Positions 43,882 through 53,096 are shown, counted from the stretch's first letter. The stretch: 64,000 bases of DNA from Thermincola carboxydiphila (GCA_016841725.1 JAENYP010000001.1:248001-312000); one strand, 5' to 3'. Numbers and translations are program-made. The notes: generated from the letters alone by a model not told the origin.

Positions 43882-45411
43882 TTAAGTTCCTGCTTTCTTG
43901 TTGATAACCTGTGTTCTGTTTGTACTCCGGGGTGGTACTTCGGTATCTATCGTCTTTTCCTTGGGTTCGTTTTTGGGTTTAATAACCTTATGAACACTAT
44001 AGTACTTCTCATTATCCTTCCGCCTCTCCCCATGACACTTCAAACACAATTCATCATCAGAAAGCAACGTAAACTGCTCATTCTCTGTCCCATGCGGCCC
44101 ATGACAACTGGTGCAATGGAGTGTGCCTCCGCGCCAGGGATCGGTATATTTATCCCCAAAGGGGTGGTTAATCCTGGCCTTGCCTATTTCCGTATGGCAG
44201 CTGTTGCACATCGGTTCCTGCTTATCTATCAGCAGGGGTTTATACTCTGACCCGTGGGGTACGTGACAGTTGGTACAGGCTCCCAAGCCTCCTTTCCCTT
44301 CGGCTTTGGTAGCATGCTGGAGCTTTTCATAGGTACTCTCGAGTCCAAGATGGCACATATAGCATAAATCGTTCCCGGCTTTCCTTACCAGGTTGGGTCC
44401 TGGTCCCACATGCGGGTCATGACACCCGTCACAGTCCAGGAGACCGTTGCCCACCGGATGGTGGGAGGCTTTTGCAAATTCAGGCCTCATGGATGAGTGG
44501 CACAGGTAACACAGTTCTGTCCTGGTTTCGGGAAGCAGGGCCGGTTTTGCCGATGCGTGAGGAACATGACAGTTGGTACACTTTTCTTTCACCGGGGTAT
44601 GGATATACCCGTTTTTCGCACCTGCCTGTATTTTATCGTTTAAGCCATAATGGCAGCTTAAGCAGAGTCCGTTTCCCGCCACCAGTGTCAGTTTCTCACC
44701 CGGGGTCGCATGAGCGCCGTGGCAGTTAACACAGTCACCGGTCGCATAGGGCTTATGCTGGACAGGCAGCAGCAGTTCATTTTGCCTGTCATAGTGACAG
44801 GTAAAGCATAAGTCCTTACCAGGCAGCCTGGTCATACCCCTGTTTTTTGATGCATGGGGGACATGGCAGTCGGAACAGGCACCTATTTCGTAAGGTTTAT
44901 GTTTGACTGGGAAATCATAAACCAAATCCAGTTTATGGCAGGCTGTACATAAAGTAGTAGGTGATGTCCGCAACAAATACCGGTAATCGGATGCATGTGG
45001 GTCATGGCAATCTGTACAGTGTCCCAGCTGGTATGGCTTGTGCTGGTAAATATAGGTGGTTTCATCAAGCCTGTTAAAGTGACAAGTGGTACAAAGCTGG
45101 TCAATATCAACCACAAACTCGTGTTTCCCTGAACCCACATTATGCGGTGCATGGCAGTCTTTGCAGTACCACTTGACAAAGGGCGCGTGCTGAAACTGCT
45201 TGTTAAAGTCTCTGCTTTTATCTGAATGGCAGATGCCACAAACCTCTTTATCAGATTCTCTGTCAGCCAGTTTTGGCCCTGTATCGGCAGGAACTGTCTG
45301 GAAGGATTGTAAAAACTCGCTGATTTGTTGGCGAACGGCAGGCAGGGATATTAATATACCAACAACCATCACCAACAGCAAACCGAATACCAATATCCTG
45401 TTGCGTTCCAT
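43882..45411 (-). CDS. 17-haem membrane-anchored cytochrome (doubled-CXXCH repeats)
   Basis: The frame opens at 45450, but ATG 45411 (MERNRILVF) follows AAAGGAG and gives a compact N-terminal membrane anchor (ILVFGLLLVMVVGILISL). The protein then carries 17 CXXCH motifs in regular pairs (CTDCHDPHAS, CSDCHVPHAS, CTNCHVPHGS, CTSCHGPHG alternating with CxxCH), the doubled-CXXCH pattern of NrfB/MtrA-like decahaem families, ending in a Lys/Pro-rich tail. Anchored outside the membrane, it is a candidate first relay between the quinol-linked NapC-type cytochromes upstream and the wall-spanning cytochromes. A 500-nt gene-free region precedes it. Confidence 0.93.
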   Translation of the reverse strand: MERNRILVFGLLLVMVVGILISLPAVRQQISEFLQSFQTVPADTGPKLADRESDKEVCGICHSDKSRDFNKQFQHAPFVKWYCKDCHAPHNVGSGKHEFVVDIDQLCTTCHFNRLDETTYIYQHKPYQLGHCTDCHDPHASDYRYLLRTSPTTLCTACHKLDLVYDFPVKHKPYEIGACSDCHVPHASKNRGMTRLPGKDLCFTCHYDRQNELLLPVQHKPYATGDCVNCHGAHATPGEKLTLVAGNGLCLSCHYGLNDKIQAGAKNGYIHTPVKEKCTNCHVPHASAKPALLPETRTELCYLCHSSMRPEFAKASHHPVGNGLLDCDGCHDPHVGPGPNLVRKAGNDLCYMCHLGLESTYEKLQHATKAEGKGGLGACTNCHVPHGSEYKPLLIDKQEPMCNSCHTEIGKARINHPFGDKYTDPWRGGTLHCTSCHGPHGTENEQFTLLSDDELCLKCHGERRKDNEKYYSVHKVIKPKNEPKEKTIDTEVPPRSTNRTQVINKKAGT

Positions 45412-45450
45412 ACTGAACCGGCTCCTTTCGCCGTTCTTGGACCATGACAA

Positions 45451-45915
45451 ATATGTGAGTCCTGATATATCGATTGGTATTCTTTGGGGATTCCTCGCCA
45501 GGTTATGTCAATACCATTATTTACTCTCTATGTATATATCGTCAAAATAGACTGATAAGATTAGAGAAAATCATCTCATTTAATCATTGAGGTTCTAACT
45601 AATAGAGTACGACACAACATGCCAACTTTCCTTCTGGGTGTTAAGAATTTTTTCTTTAGGAACCATATATTGTCATAATACCAATAATTAACTAATATTA
45701 TCTGTTCTTTAAAGCTGTCCTTCGACTGATTATTCTGAAAATTACCTTTACTAATCTAGGTCGGTTAGCCACAGAGGCATCACCAAGGCAAATTTTTCAT
45801 AACCAGGGTTAATCACCCAGTCAAAAAAGACCCGGTAAAAGCAGGAGAACTAAGTTCCCCTGCTTTTACACATGTCCCTGAATAATTCCTGTTAATTTGC
45901 CCTTGAAATTAGGTT
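45451..45915. other. Gene-free region upstream of the 17-haem gene
   Basis: In these 465 bases only the terminator of the 12-haem gene (45837-45867) is clear. No protein frame is supported. AT-rich promoter-like sequences occur (a TTGACA near 45510), but none has a good -10. The length suggests a regulated leader. Confidence 0.5.
45837..45867 (-). terminator. Terminator after the 12-haem cytochrome gene
   Basis: AAAAGCAGG and CCTGCTTTT pair around a 13-base loop that itself contains GAAC/GTTC; a TCTTTTTT run follows shortly after on the minus strand. Confidence 0.75.
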
Positions 45916-47136
45916 CTATAAGCTGTTGGTATGGCATCTTGAACAGTGTGTGGTATCATGACAGTTCCAGCAGCCTTCGTTGCTGGCACCTTTTTCTTTG
46001 ACAACAGTCGGATGGTAAGTGCGCCATCCCCCCGGGTGATATTTTTCAAACTGGACTTTACCGGGTTCAGCGGGTTCCCCCTGACCGTCAGGTTGGTCCC
46101 CTCCCGCCGGATCTGTACCCGTATCCTGTTTGCTGTGACATTTGGCACAATACGTAGGTACTGCCTTGTCCTCAGATTTCGGTTTGGCATTATTGTGGCA
46201 AACCAGGCACCCCGATACGTCTCCATTGGTAACATCCTGTTTATGGATCATCCGCCAGTCCCCGGTATGCCCTGCCGGCCTTTTCTGGTGACAGTCATAA
46301 CAGAAGACATTGCCCCTGGCATACCTGGCAACAGGATCATCCGCCGGAATATCCTTAGCCTCCAGTGAATAAGAGTGGCACTTGTTACAGTAATCCAGCC
46401 CTTCATTTTCCACCAGTATACTGTGGTTTGAGTCAAACTTTGCAACCTTGTGGTCAGCCGGCATGCTGATTTGAGTATGACAGGCCTCACAGGCCTGTGT
46501 TACACTCTTAACGTCTTTTATCCCAAATTTGGCCGGTTCCATATGACATGCCAGGCATCTGTTCATTTTCGGCTCGGTAAACTCTCTGGTCATCTGTGTC
46601 CTGCCTGCTTCCACGGTCCATGCCTCATACCTGCCGTCTTCGGTAACCTTCCTGGCGGCAATGGTACCATGGGCCACCCCATCATGGCACTGAACACACA
46701 ATACATTTTTTGCGGCATGTTTATCATGCGGAATAATCAAGTCCCCAGACGGGGTAAATTCCCTTTTCATAGAATGACAGGCGGTACAGATTTGATCCTC
46801 AAGCATATGATTCATCTTAACCGGGCGGTCATATGTGCCGGTAAAATAAAGATAAAGTTCTTTTGTTGCCGATAAATTATTAATCAGAAGATTACCGATT
46901 CCCGGCTTAATATGACAGTTAGTGCATGAAATACGGGCATGTGAGGATGCTTGCCAGGTAACATATTCAGGTGTCATTACATGACACTTGGAGCAAAATT
47001 CAGGGCTCATTGTCATGCTGACAGCTCCGGCTGTAAAAACAAGCAGTATGGTTATAACTCCGCTTACAAGGACAAAGGCCTTTAAACGATCTTCTTTTAT
47101 TTCCATATTAAGCTTGAGCCTTTTAAACATCCCCAT
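45916..47136 (-). CDS. NapC/NirT-like 12-haem membrane cytochrome
   Basis: The protein has 406 residues: a membrane helix (AFVLVSGVITILLVFTAGAV) followed by the NapC/NirT opening MTMSPEFCSKCHVMTPEYVTW and SSHARISCTNCH. Twelve CXXCH motifs in all, four to five in the NapC-like part and the rest in a C-terminal extension. NapC/NirT proteins oxidise membrane quinols and pass electrons to periplasmic partners, so this is a likely menaquinol-to-cytochrome entry point. The start is ATG 47136 or ATG 47130, both close behind a G-rich site. It is paralogous to the 10-haem protein upstream, 68 nt apart. Confidence 0.92.
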   Translation of the reverse strand: MGMFKRLKLNMEIKEDRLKAFVLVSGVITILLVFTAGAVSMTMSPEFCSKCHVMTPEYVTWQASSHARISCTNCHIKPGIGNLLINNLSATKELYLYFTGTYDRPVKMNHMLEDQICTACHSMKREFTPSGDLIIPHDKHAAKNVLCVQCHDGVAHGTIAARKVTEDGRYEAWTVEAGRTQMTREFTEPKMNRCLACHMEPAKFGIKDVKSVTQACEACHTQISMPADHKVAKFDSNHSILVENEGLDYCNKCHSYSLEAKDIPADDPVARYARGNVFCYDCHQKRPAGHTGDWRMIHKQDVTNGDVSGCLVCHNNAKPKSEDKAVPTYCAKCHSKQDTGTDPAGGDQPDGQGEPAEPGKVQFEKYHPGGWRTYHPTVVKEKGASNEGCWNCHDTTHCSRCHTNSL

Positions 47137-47204
47137 CCCCCACTGAAGACTCCCGTTAAGCCTGCCCGGGACCCCGGATCATACTTCCATTAAGAGTATT
47201 GCCT

Positions 47205-48272
47205 TTACTTAAACCAGTGACAGTTGTTGCAGGCAACTTCCTTAGCAGGTGAAGGCAAAGTTTCTCCTGCCTTGGGCTTTTGAATACTGTGGCATGCGGT
47301 ACAGTTATTCATGCCTTTGCCGGCAACAGCTTCCTTATGGTTTGGCATCCACTGCGACTTATCCTTGTGGTCATCTGGCTTTTGACTATGGCAGTTAATA
47401 CAGAACTCAGTGATCCACGCAAAATCTTTTGCAGTAGCCCCTGCTTTGATAACATTATTTTTCACACCGTCAGCGGCAAATGTCGGCTCCACACCCATGG
47501 CATGGCAGCTTACACAATCCTTAAGCTGTCCGCCTGCATCCAGACCATGATTCCTGGTCCAGGTGGCTTCTTTGTGTGAATTCGGGGTAAATATGTCCTC
47601 ATGGCAGGCACCGCAATCCCAGGTAACACTCTCTATTCCTTCAACCCCATATTTGGCAGGGTTGATATGGCAGGCAACACAGGTGTCCATATCAGGCCTT
47701 ACAAACTCCATCGCCATGTTTTCCTTACCTTCCTTATCGCTCCAGGCAGCAAGTTCACCTTCTGCGGTAGCAGACCTTCCGGCAATATTACCATGGGCAA
47801 CACCCGAGTGACACTTGACACAGCCAACGCCGACCTTTTCATGATATTCATGAGGGTCCTTAAGGTCTCCTGACAGGGTAAAAGCCCTGGTTTCAACTGA
47901 GTGGCACTGTTCGCACAAGTGACTGGGAAGTTCATGCTTCATTTTGATAGGCAGTTCTTCTTCATACGCGGCAGTAATGTAATCATAGAGGTGTCCGGTG
48001 GCCACAATTTTTTCCTTCACGATGTTAATGACTCCCGGTTCCATATGACAGTCCACACATGCTATATTGCTGTGGGAAGAATACTGCCAGGTCACATACT
48101 CCGGCTGCATGGCATTATGACAAAGTTTGCAAAAGTCAGGCGACATGGTCAGTGAAATTCCGCCTACTACAGCCACCAGCAGGAATAACAACGTACCACT
48201 AACCAGAATAAATAATTTTAGCTTATCTTCAGTTTTTGACAGGTCAAACTTAAACTTATCTCTTATACCCAT
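47205..48272 (-). CDS. NapC/NirT-like 10-haem membrane cytochrome
   Basis: ATG 48272 (MGIRDKFKFDL) with GAGGGAGG upstream is preferred over the open frame to 48362. The protein has 355 residues: a membrane helix (LFILVSGTLLFLLVAVVGGI), then MSPDFCKLCHNAMQPEYVTW and CVDCHMEPG, typical NapC/NirT features, and ten CXXCH motifs overall. A quinol dehydrogenase role is inferred from the family. It is the most upstream cytochrome gene of the island, next to a polyprenyl synthase gene that may make the menaquinone tail, which supports a quinol link. Confidence 0.92.
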   Translation of the reverse strand: MGIRDKFKFDLSKTEDKLKLFILVSGTLLFLLVAVVGGISLTMSPDFCKLCHNAMQPEYVTWQYSSHSNIACVDCHMEPGVINIVKEKIVATGHLYDYITAAYEEELPIKMKHELPSHLCEQCHSVETRAFTLSGDLKDPHEYHEKVGVGCVKCHSGVAHGNIAGRSATAEGELAAWSDKEGKENMAMEFVRPDMDTCVACHINPAKYGVEGIESVTWDCGACHEDIFTPNSHKEATWTRNHGLDAGGQLKDCVSCHAMGVEPTFAADGVKNNVIKAGATAKDFAWITEFCINCHSQKPDDHKDKSQWMPNHKEAVAGKGMNNCTACHSIQKPKAGETLPSPAKEVACNNCHWFK

Positions 48273-48495
48273 CTTAAACCAGCCTCCCTCAACCGTTAGA
48301 TTTCTTGCACTACAAATCACATTCCATCCAAAAAAAATTAAGAATCTTATTAGAGCCAGCATTACTCCGGATTCTTGTCTGTGAACCTATTCTACGCAAA
48401 ATAACAAAACCCTTCTTTTGTTTGGAATTTTTTGATTAGTAGGTAAATTCATACAAAACAAATGTCTGGCCTTTTGTTGGCGATTTTTTCTTTTT

Positions 48496-49464
48496 TCAGA
48501 ACCTTCTTTTACCAATAAAATCTGCAATAGTTCTCAAACTGTTGGTTGCTCTGCCAGCAGGTAGGTACTCTAGCTGTTTTTTTGCTTTGGAAAGATAGCG
48601 GTCTGATAGTTCGATAGCTTTCTCAATGGCTCCGCATTCCTTGATAATCTTAATAGCCTCTAGGACTTCACCCTCCTTTTTAACCTTTTTCTGAATAATT
48701 TCCGCCAGCCTGGTTCGCTCATCCGACCAAAGAAGTGCATAAATAGCCGGCAAGGTTACTATACCTTGTCTTAAATCATTCCCGACAGGTTTACCCAATT
48801 CCTGCGCACTGGCAGTGAAATCTAGGATATCATCAGTGATCTGGAAAGCCATACCAAGGTAATGACCATAGCGTTTCAGGGCTCTTACATGATACATAGG
48901 GGCCTCACACGCAATTGCTCCCAGTTCACAACTGGCCGAAATAAGTAAAGCCGTCTTCCTCTTGATTCGGAAAAAATAATCTTTCACCGTCTGTTGCGAA
49001 TCAAAAGTTGTCACAATCTGCTGAATCTCGCCTTCACACATCATAGCGCTGATGTCTGCCAGGATTCTACTGATAACAGGATGTTCGCACCTGGCAATCA
49101 GGACAAGGGACTGGGCGAAAAGATATGTTCCGGTATAAATAGATACCTGGTCTCCCCAGCTTGCCTTGACAGTAGGTATACCTCGTCTGGTATAGGAATC
49201 ATCTATCACATCATCATGTACCAGACTGGCCATATGGATAAGCTCCAGTGCGGTGGCCAGAGGGATCAGTTTATCAGAAGGCCTGGCACATGTTTTGCCG
49301 GCAACCAGGGCAAAGGCGGGTCTTAACCGCTTGCCTCCCGCATTAAGCAGATGAGCAGATGTTTCCGTAAGCAGCGGGTCATTAGTTCTGACAACCTTTT
49401 GCAATTCTTTTTCCACAATATCTAGTTCGTCTTTTATTATATTAAAAAACCCAAACCCCTTCAT
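48496..49464 (-). CDS. Polyprenyl diphosphate synthase (menaquinone side chain type)
   Basis: The protein has 322 residues with the first aspartate-rich motif DDVIDD (near residue 84), GGKRLRPAF near 47 and the second motif DDILD near 212, all intact. Trans-prenyltransferases of this length make C30-C40 chains for quinones (HepT/IspB-like). Gene position next to NapC-type cytochromes suggests menaquinone synthesis. It starts at ATG 49464. The chain length cannot be read from the sequence. Confidence 0.93.
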   Translation of the reverse strand: MKGFGFFNIIKDELDIVEKELQKVVRTNDPLLTETSAHLLNAGGKRLRPAFALVAGKTCARPSDKLIPLATALELIHMASLVHDDVIDDSYTRRGIPTVKASWGDQVSIYTGTYLFAQSLVLIARCEHPVISRILADISAMMCEGEIQQIVTTFDSQQTVKDYFFRIKRKTALLISASCELGAIACEAPMYHVRALKRYGHYLGMAFQITDDILDFTASAQELGKPVGNDLRQGIVTLPAIYALLWSDERTRLAEIIQKKVKKEGEVLEAIKIIKECGAIEKAIELSDRYLSKAKKQLEYLPAGRATNSLRTIADFIGKRRF

Positions 49465-49678
49465 TGTTCCACCCGCTCGCTAATTCCACCTTCTTGTTAT
49501 AATAAAAGCTCATCATAAAGCTTTTTCGGGAAAAAATTTGTCTAAATCACTCATCTAAATTACTCAATTGCAATATATTCGATATATCACGGAAAATTCC
49601 TGCCGGTTGTAAAAACTGTTAGACAAAAAGGTTTTTTTAAAAAAATACAACCAAGTTATTATTCCTTTTAATGTATCC

Positions 49679-49705
49679 AAAAAAGGAGCAGATTCATCCT
49701 GCTCC
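49679..49705 (-). terminator. Terminator after tatA
   Basis: GGAGCAG and CTGCTCC pair around GATGAAT, followed by TTTTTT on the minus strand; it lies 9 nt after the tatA stop. Confidence 0.9.
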
Positions 49706-49713
49706 AAAACTGA

Positions 49714-49899
49714 TTATTTATTGTCAGGTTCTTTCACCGCTTCATCGATTTCCTTCTGGATATCCTTAGAAGCGCTTCTGAACTCGTTTAACGCCCTACC
49801 CATTGCCCGCCCTACTTCCGGCAGTTTGCGGGGGCCGAATATGACAAGAGCAATAACAAGTATTAATGCCAACTCCTGAAAACCTAGGCCGAACACCAA
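49714..49899 (-). CDS. tatA: Sec-independent translocase TatA
   Basis: The protein has 61 residues: a membrane helix ([20 protein letters not shown]) with the FGPRKLPE hinge, an amphipathic helix ([17 protein letters not shown]) and an acidic tail. TatA forms the pore that exports folded proteins with twin-arginine signals. TTG 49899 or GTG 49896 is the start; both follow a GGGGGTGG site closely. tatC is not in the window. It has its own terminator. Confidence 0.93.
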   Translation of the reverse strand: MVFGLGFQELALILVIALVIFGPRKLPEVGRAMGRALNEFRSASKDIQKEIDEAVKEPDNK

Positions 49900-50076
49900 G
49901 CCACCCCCAGCAAGACACTAAAAATTATATTGCCCGCAAAAACTAATTGCATTAACAATAGAGACAAGTTCTTTCAAACATATTATCTCACAAACTTCTC
50001 CAAAAGTAAACTGATATTACCATCAATTCTCTGTTTGCTTTGTTATTATCGTTATGTTATAATAAAATCTACTTGC

Positions 50077-50174
50077 GGGAGCGGAGTGGGCCTGGTGGCT
50101 CGCCTGGTCTTCAAAACCAGTTGACGGGCAGCGATCCTGTCCGTGGTGGGTTCGATTCCCACACGTTCCCGCCA
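50077..50174 (+). tRNA. selC: tRNA-Sec (anticodon TCA)
   Basis: The 98-nt RNA ends in an encoded GCCA. The acceptor strands GGGAGCG and CGTTCCC pair with one wobble. The anticodon stem CTGGT/ACCAG closes the loop CTTCAAA with TCA. A long variable arm (CGGGCAG with CTGTCCG) and a T arm GTGGG-TTCGATT-CCCAC follow. The long acceptor/T coaxial arrangement and the extended D stem are typical of selenocysteine tRNA. The organism therefore probably makes selenoproteins; selA, selB and selD are not in the window. Confidence 0.96.
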
Positions 50175-50216
50175 AATTATTTTTTTATTTTCACTACATA
50201 CCGATACTGGTAATAA

Positions 50217-50258
50217 CGGAACAATTTGCTGTCTCTTGGCAAATTGCTCCGTTTTTTT
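50217..50258 (+). terminator. Terminator after tRNA-Sec
   Basis: CGGAACAATTTGC and GCAAATTGCTCCG pair with one mismatch and are followed by TTTTTTT on the plus strand. Confidence 0.9.
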
Positions 50259-50298
50259 GTATATACATATACTAACTACATATATGGAGGTATATCTG

Positions 50299-50814
50299 TT
50301 GAAAAATAAAAATGTTTCTGTTACCGATTTGGTCCGTTACTCCCTTCTGGCCTCACTTACCGGATTGCTTCAGGTTTCGGCAGCCCTGTTTCCAGGCCCG
50401 GGGAATATGCTTAGTTTTTTCAGCACCCTGCCCATAGCCCTGGCGGCATATATCAGTCCAAGTGGAGGTTTGGCATGTGCCGTTATCTCCGGATGGCTGA
50501 CACTGGTCATCCGTCCCGTCGGGTTACCGGCCTTTGCTCTTATTATGGCACCTCTGGGACTCGCTGCCGGTACAGGCCTTCATTACTCCGTAAAACGGTC
50601 TGGCGCCATCTTAGCCGGCGCCGCTGCAGTTACGGCCGGACTGCTGTTTATCACTTATGTCCTCGGATTTCCGGCATTCGGCTATTCCCTGGAACAAAGC
50701 ACGATTCTGGTGGCGCTTCCGTTCTATGCTTCATTCTCACTGGTATACAGTTATGCCTGGTACAATTTCATCAAAAAAGTAATCAGCAGACTTACCAGAT
50801 TTATCAAACTGTGA
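50299..50814 (+). CDS. Small polytopic membrane protein, ECF-type S-component-like
   Basis: The open frame extends back into the tRNA, but TTG 50299 stands 8 nt after GGAGG and gives a protein of about 171 residues starting LKNKNVSVTDLVRY. It has five to six membrane helices with Gly/Pro-rich turns (ALFPGPGNMLSFFSTLPIAL, VIRPVGLPAFALIMAPLGL), a pattern reminiscent of BioY/ThiT-like substrate-binding subunits of ECF transporters. I am not certain of the family, and no energising ATPase is nearby. It is convergent with the GGDEF/HD-GYP gene, 1 nt apart. Confidence 0.6.
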   Translation: MKNKNVSVTDLVRYSLLASLTGLLQVSAALFPGPGNMLSFFSTLPIALAAYISPSGGLACAVISGWLTLVIRPVGLPAFALIMAPLGLAAGTGLHYSVKRSGAILAGAAAVTAGLLFITYVLGFPAFGYSLEQSTILVALPFYASFSLVYSYAWYNFIKKVISRLTRFIKL

Positions 50815-50815
50815 C

Positions 50816-53047
50816 TCAGCCCACCTTGACTTTTTCTGCCAGAAGAATACTCAAAAAGACTTCAACCACATCCGGGTCAAATTGTGTGCCTGAACATTTC
50901 CTGAGTTCTTCTATGGCTTCATCAAGATTTTTACTTTTCGTGTATGGCCTGTTGCTGGTCATGGCATCAAAGCTGTCGGCAACAGCCATTATCCGGGCTT
51001 GCAAAGGTATCTGCTTCTCCTTCAGGCCAAGCGGATACCCGGTGCCGTCAAAACGTTCATGGTGGTATTTGATTAGGGGCAGTGTGGGATGAAGTGATTC
51101 CACAGCCTTGATAATCCCCGCTCCCCAGAAGGGGTGCTGCCTGATAGTTTCAAATTCCTCCTCGGTCAATGGTCCCTTCTTCATCAGGATACTCCTGCTA
51201 ATTTCAATTTTCCCCACATCATGCAGGAATGCTCCCATCCTAATTGTCTTCACTTCTTCAGTTGTCAGTCCAATTGCCTCAGCAATGGAGACAGCGTACC
51301 TGCCAACCCGTTCCGAATGACCGTAAGTATACTTGTCCTTGGCATTTATAATCCTTACCAGCATTTTTATGGAATTGACCAGTTCGGCCTCTGACTTATT
51401 CAGGTCATGCTTCAGGTCATCAAGTACCGAGAAATAAAGTTCGACCTTGTTCCTTGAACAACACTTGGCCTTGTACAGGGCCTCATCAGCCAGCCTGACA
51501 AGTTCTTCCTTGCTTTTTGCGTTTTCGGGGAATGAGGCCACACCAATCGATACAGTCACTTTCCCATCAGGCTGCTGCTCCCGCCCCGGAAAAGGGAATG
51601 CTTCCACTGCAGCCCTGATCTTTTCCGCTGCCAGAATGCCGTTCCTGTTATCGGAATCATATAATATAACCGTAAATTCCTCTCCACCGTACCTGGCGAC
51701 CATATCATTGGGTCCCAGTTCCCGGATTAAAAGCTGGGCCAGTTCCTCAAGCAGTTTGTCACCTGCCTGGTGTCCAAAGAGGTCATTATAATATTTGAAA
51801 TAATCAATATCAAGAATCATCAGGGTTATCGACTTCACTTCCTGTTGGGCAAGGGAGACAGCTTTCCCCAGGCAGTCCTGGAAGTACCTGTGATTATACA
51901 GTTTCGTAAGACCATCGGTTATCGCCATAATCTGCAGTTCGATATTGGCCTTTTCCAGCTTTTCCTGTTTTTCCAGAATGTCCTCCCTCATATCCTTGAT
52001 CCGTTCCACCATTGCATTAAAGGAATCTGCCAATATACCTATCTCATTATTTGAGGAGACATTTACATTAAAATGGTAGTCACCGTCAGCAACTCTCTTG
52101 ACACCTTCCATTAGCTTCTCCAGAGGCTTCGTAATAGCTTTCGATTCCCGGTAAACGATGCAAAAAATTAATATACTCAGCAGCACGGTAACAATTGCAA
52201 TCAGGTTTCTCAGATAAATTGCTGACCGGAAGGCTGCTTTTGAAGGATAGCTGACAATTACTCCCCACCCGAGTTTCTCTACAGGAGCATACCCTATCAG
52301 ATACGGTTCATCACCGATTTCCAGAGCACAAGCGCCGGCCTGGCCTTCAAAAAGGGCCTCTGTAACGATACTTGGTTCGGCTCTTTTCATAATAAGCTGC
52401 TTATCCGTATTATAAATGAACATCCCTTTGTGGTCGATTATCTGGATAACCATTTCGGGATTATATGACCTGCTGCTGATAATAGTGGAAAACTTGGTGC
52501 TTTTCTTCAGGTCCATACTACCCCCGATAACACCGATAACTTTGCCGGTCTTATCTTTAACCGGAGTGGCGGTTACAACCACCTCATTGCCGGTTGCAGC
52601 TATATACGGTTCAGAAATAAACTGTTGGCCGCTCGTGAGGACCTCTCTAACCCAACTGCGCTGTGACAGGTCCAATCCGATTATTCCCGGTTGGTCAGGA
52701 ACAAAAGCCACTATTTCCCCTTTGCTGTCCGTGAGGGCCAGTCCGTCAAAAATCCCGGCAACCGGAAACAAACGCCGCATTTCCTGCTGCAGAACGGCAG
52801 GGTCCATTTCACTGACAGCCGGGTCCATGGCTAATAAAGCGCCGGCATTCAAAGCGCGTGACATGCGGACATTTATCTCATTAGAAATATATCCGGCAAT
52901 TTCTCTGTTCCTATCCAGCACCTGTTCCTTGGATTGCTGGTAAAATACCAACAGGGCACATACACCTAAAACAAATGATGCCCCAAGAGCCACACTGAGA
53001 GTCAATGCAAGTATTTCCTTATTCAAACCTTTAAGCCAGGATTTCAA
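50816..53047 (-). CDS. dCache sensor - HAMP - GGDEF - HD-GYP protein
   Basis: From TTG 53047 (GGGGTG 6 nt upstream) the protein has about 743 residues. A frame upstream to 53179 lacks a ribosome site and would contain a promoter. Layout: membrane helix (LTLSVALGASFVLGVCALLV), outer sensor domain of ~260 residues of dCache type, second helix (LIAIVTVLLSILIFCIVY), HAMP (KPLEKLMEGVKRVADGDYHF), GGDEF with RYGGEEF, and HD-GYP with HDVGK and HHERFDGTGYP. GGDEF makes and HD-GYP breaks cyclic di-GMP. The product-inhibition I-site RxxD is replaced by GPND. The window thus holds two HD-GYP proteins and one riboswitch for the same messenger. Confidence 0.93.
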   Translation of the reverse strand: MKSWLKGLNKEILALTLSVALGASFVLGVCALLVFYQQSKEQVLDRNREIAGYISNEINVRMSRALNAGALLAMDPAVSEMDPAVLQQEMRRLFPVAGIFDGLALTDSKGEIVAFVPDQPGIIGLDLSQRSWVREVLTSGQQFISEPYIAATGNEVVVTATPVKDKTGKVIGVIGGSMDLKKSTKFSTIISSRSYNPEMVIQIIDHKGMFIYNTDKQLIMKRAEPSIVTEALFEGQAGACALEIGDEPYLIGYAPVEKLGWGVIVSYPSKAAFRSAIYLRNLIAIVTVLLSILIFCIVYRESKAITKPLEKLMEGVKRVADGDYHFNVNVSSNNEIGILADSFNAMVERIKDMREDILEKQEKLEKANIELQIMAITDGLTKLYNHRYFQDCLGKAVSLAQQEVKSITLMILDIDYFKYYNDLFGHQAGDKLLEELAQLLIRELGPNDMVARYGGEEFTVILYDSDNRNGILAAEKIRAAVEAFPFPGREQQPDGKVTVSIGVASFPENAKSKEELVRLADEALYKAKCCSRNKVELYFSVLDDLKHDLNKSEAELVNSIKMLVRIINAKDKYTYGHSERVGRYAVSIAEAIGLTTEEVKTIRMGAFLHDVGKIEISRSILMKKGPLTEEEFETIRQHPFWGAGIIKAVESLHPTLPLIKYHHERFDGTGYPLGLKEKQIPLQARIMAVADSFDAMTSNRPYTKSKNLDEAIEELRKCSGTQFDPDVVEVFLSILLAEKVKVG

Positions 53048-53065
53048 ATCTTTCACCCCGGATTC

Positions 53066-53096
53066 ATAATACCTTCTAATTATTTTTTTCGACAAA
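53066..53096 (-). promoter_or_regulatory. Promoter with overlapping Spo0A box for the GGDEF/HD-GYP gene
   Basis: On the minus strand TTGTCG and TATTAT stand 18 bp apart, and TTTGTCGAA (a full Spo0A box) overlaps the -35, as at Spo0A-activated sigma-A promoters. The leader would be only about 12 nt. Confidence 0.45.

Noticed and set aside
45740-45830. A second riboswitch (GEMM-like) upstream of the 17-haem gene
   Set aside because: GGCAAAT and GGTTAGCC pieces are present, but the GACGCAAAGCC core and GAAA loop are missing on both strands.
50143-50298. Extension of the small membrane protein back into the tRNA gene
   Set aside because: It would translate the tRNA and its terminator; TTG 50299 with GGAGG is better.
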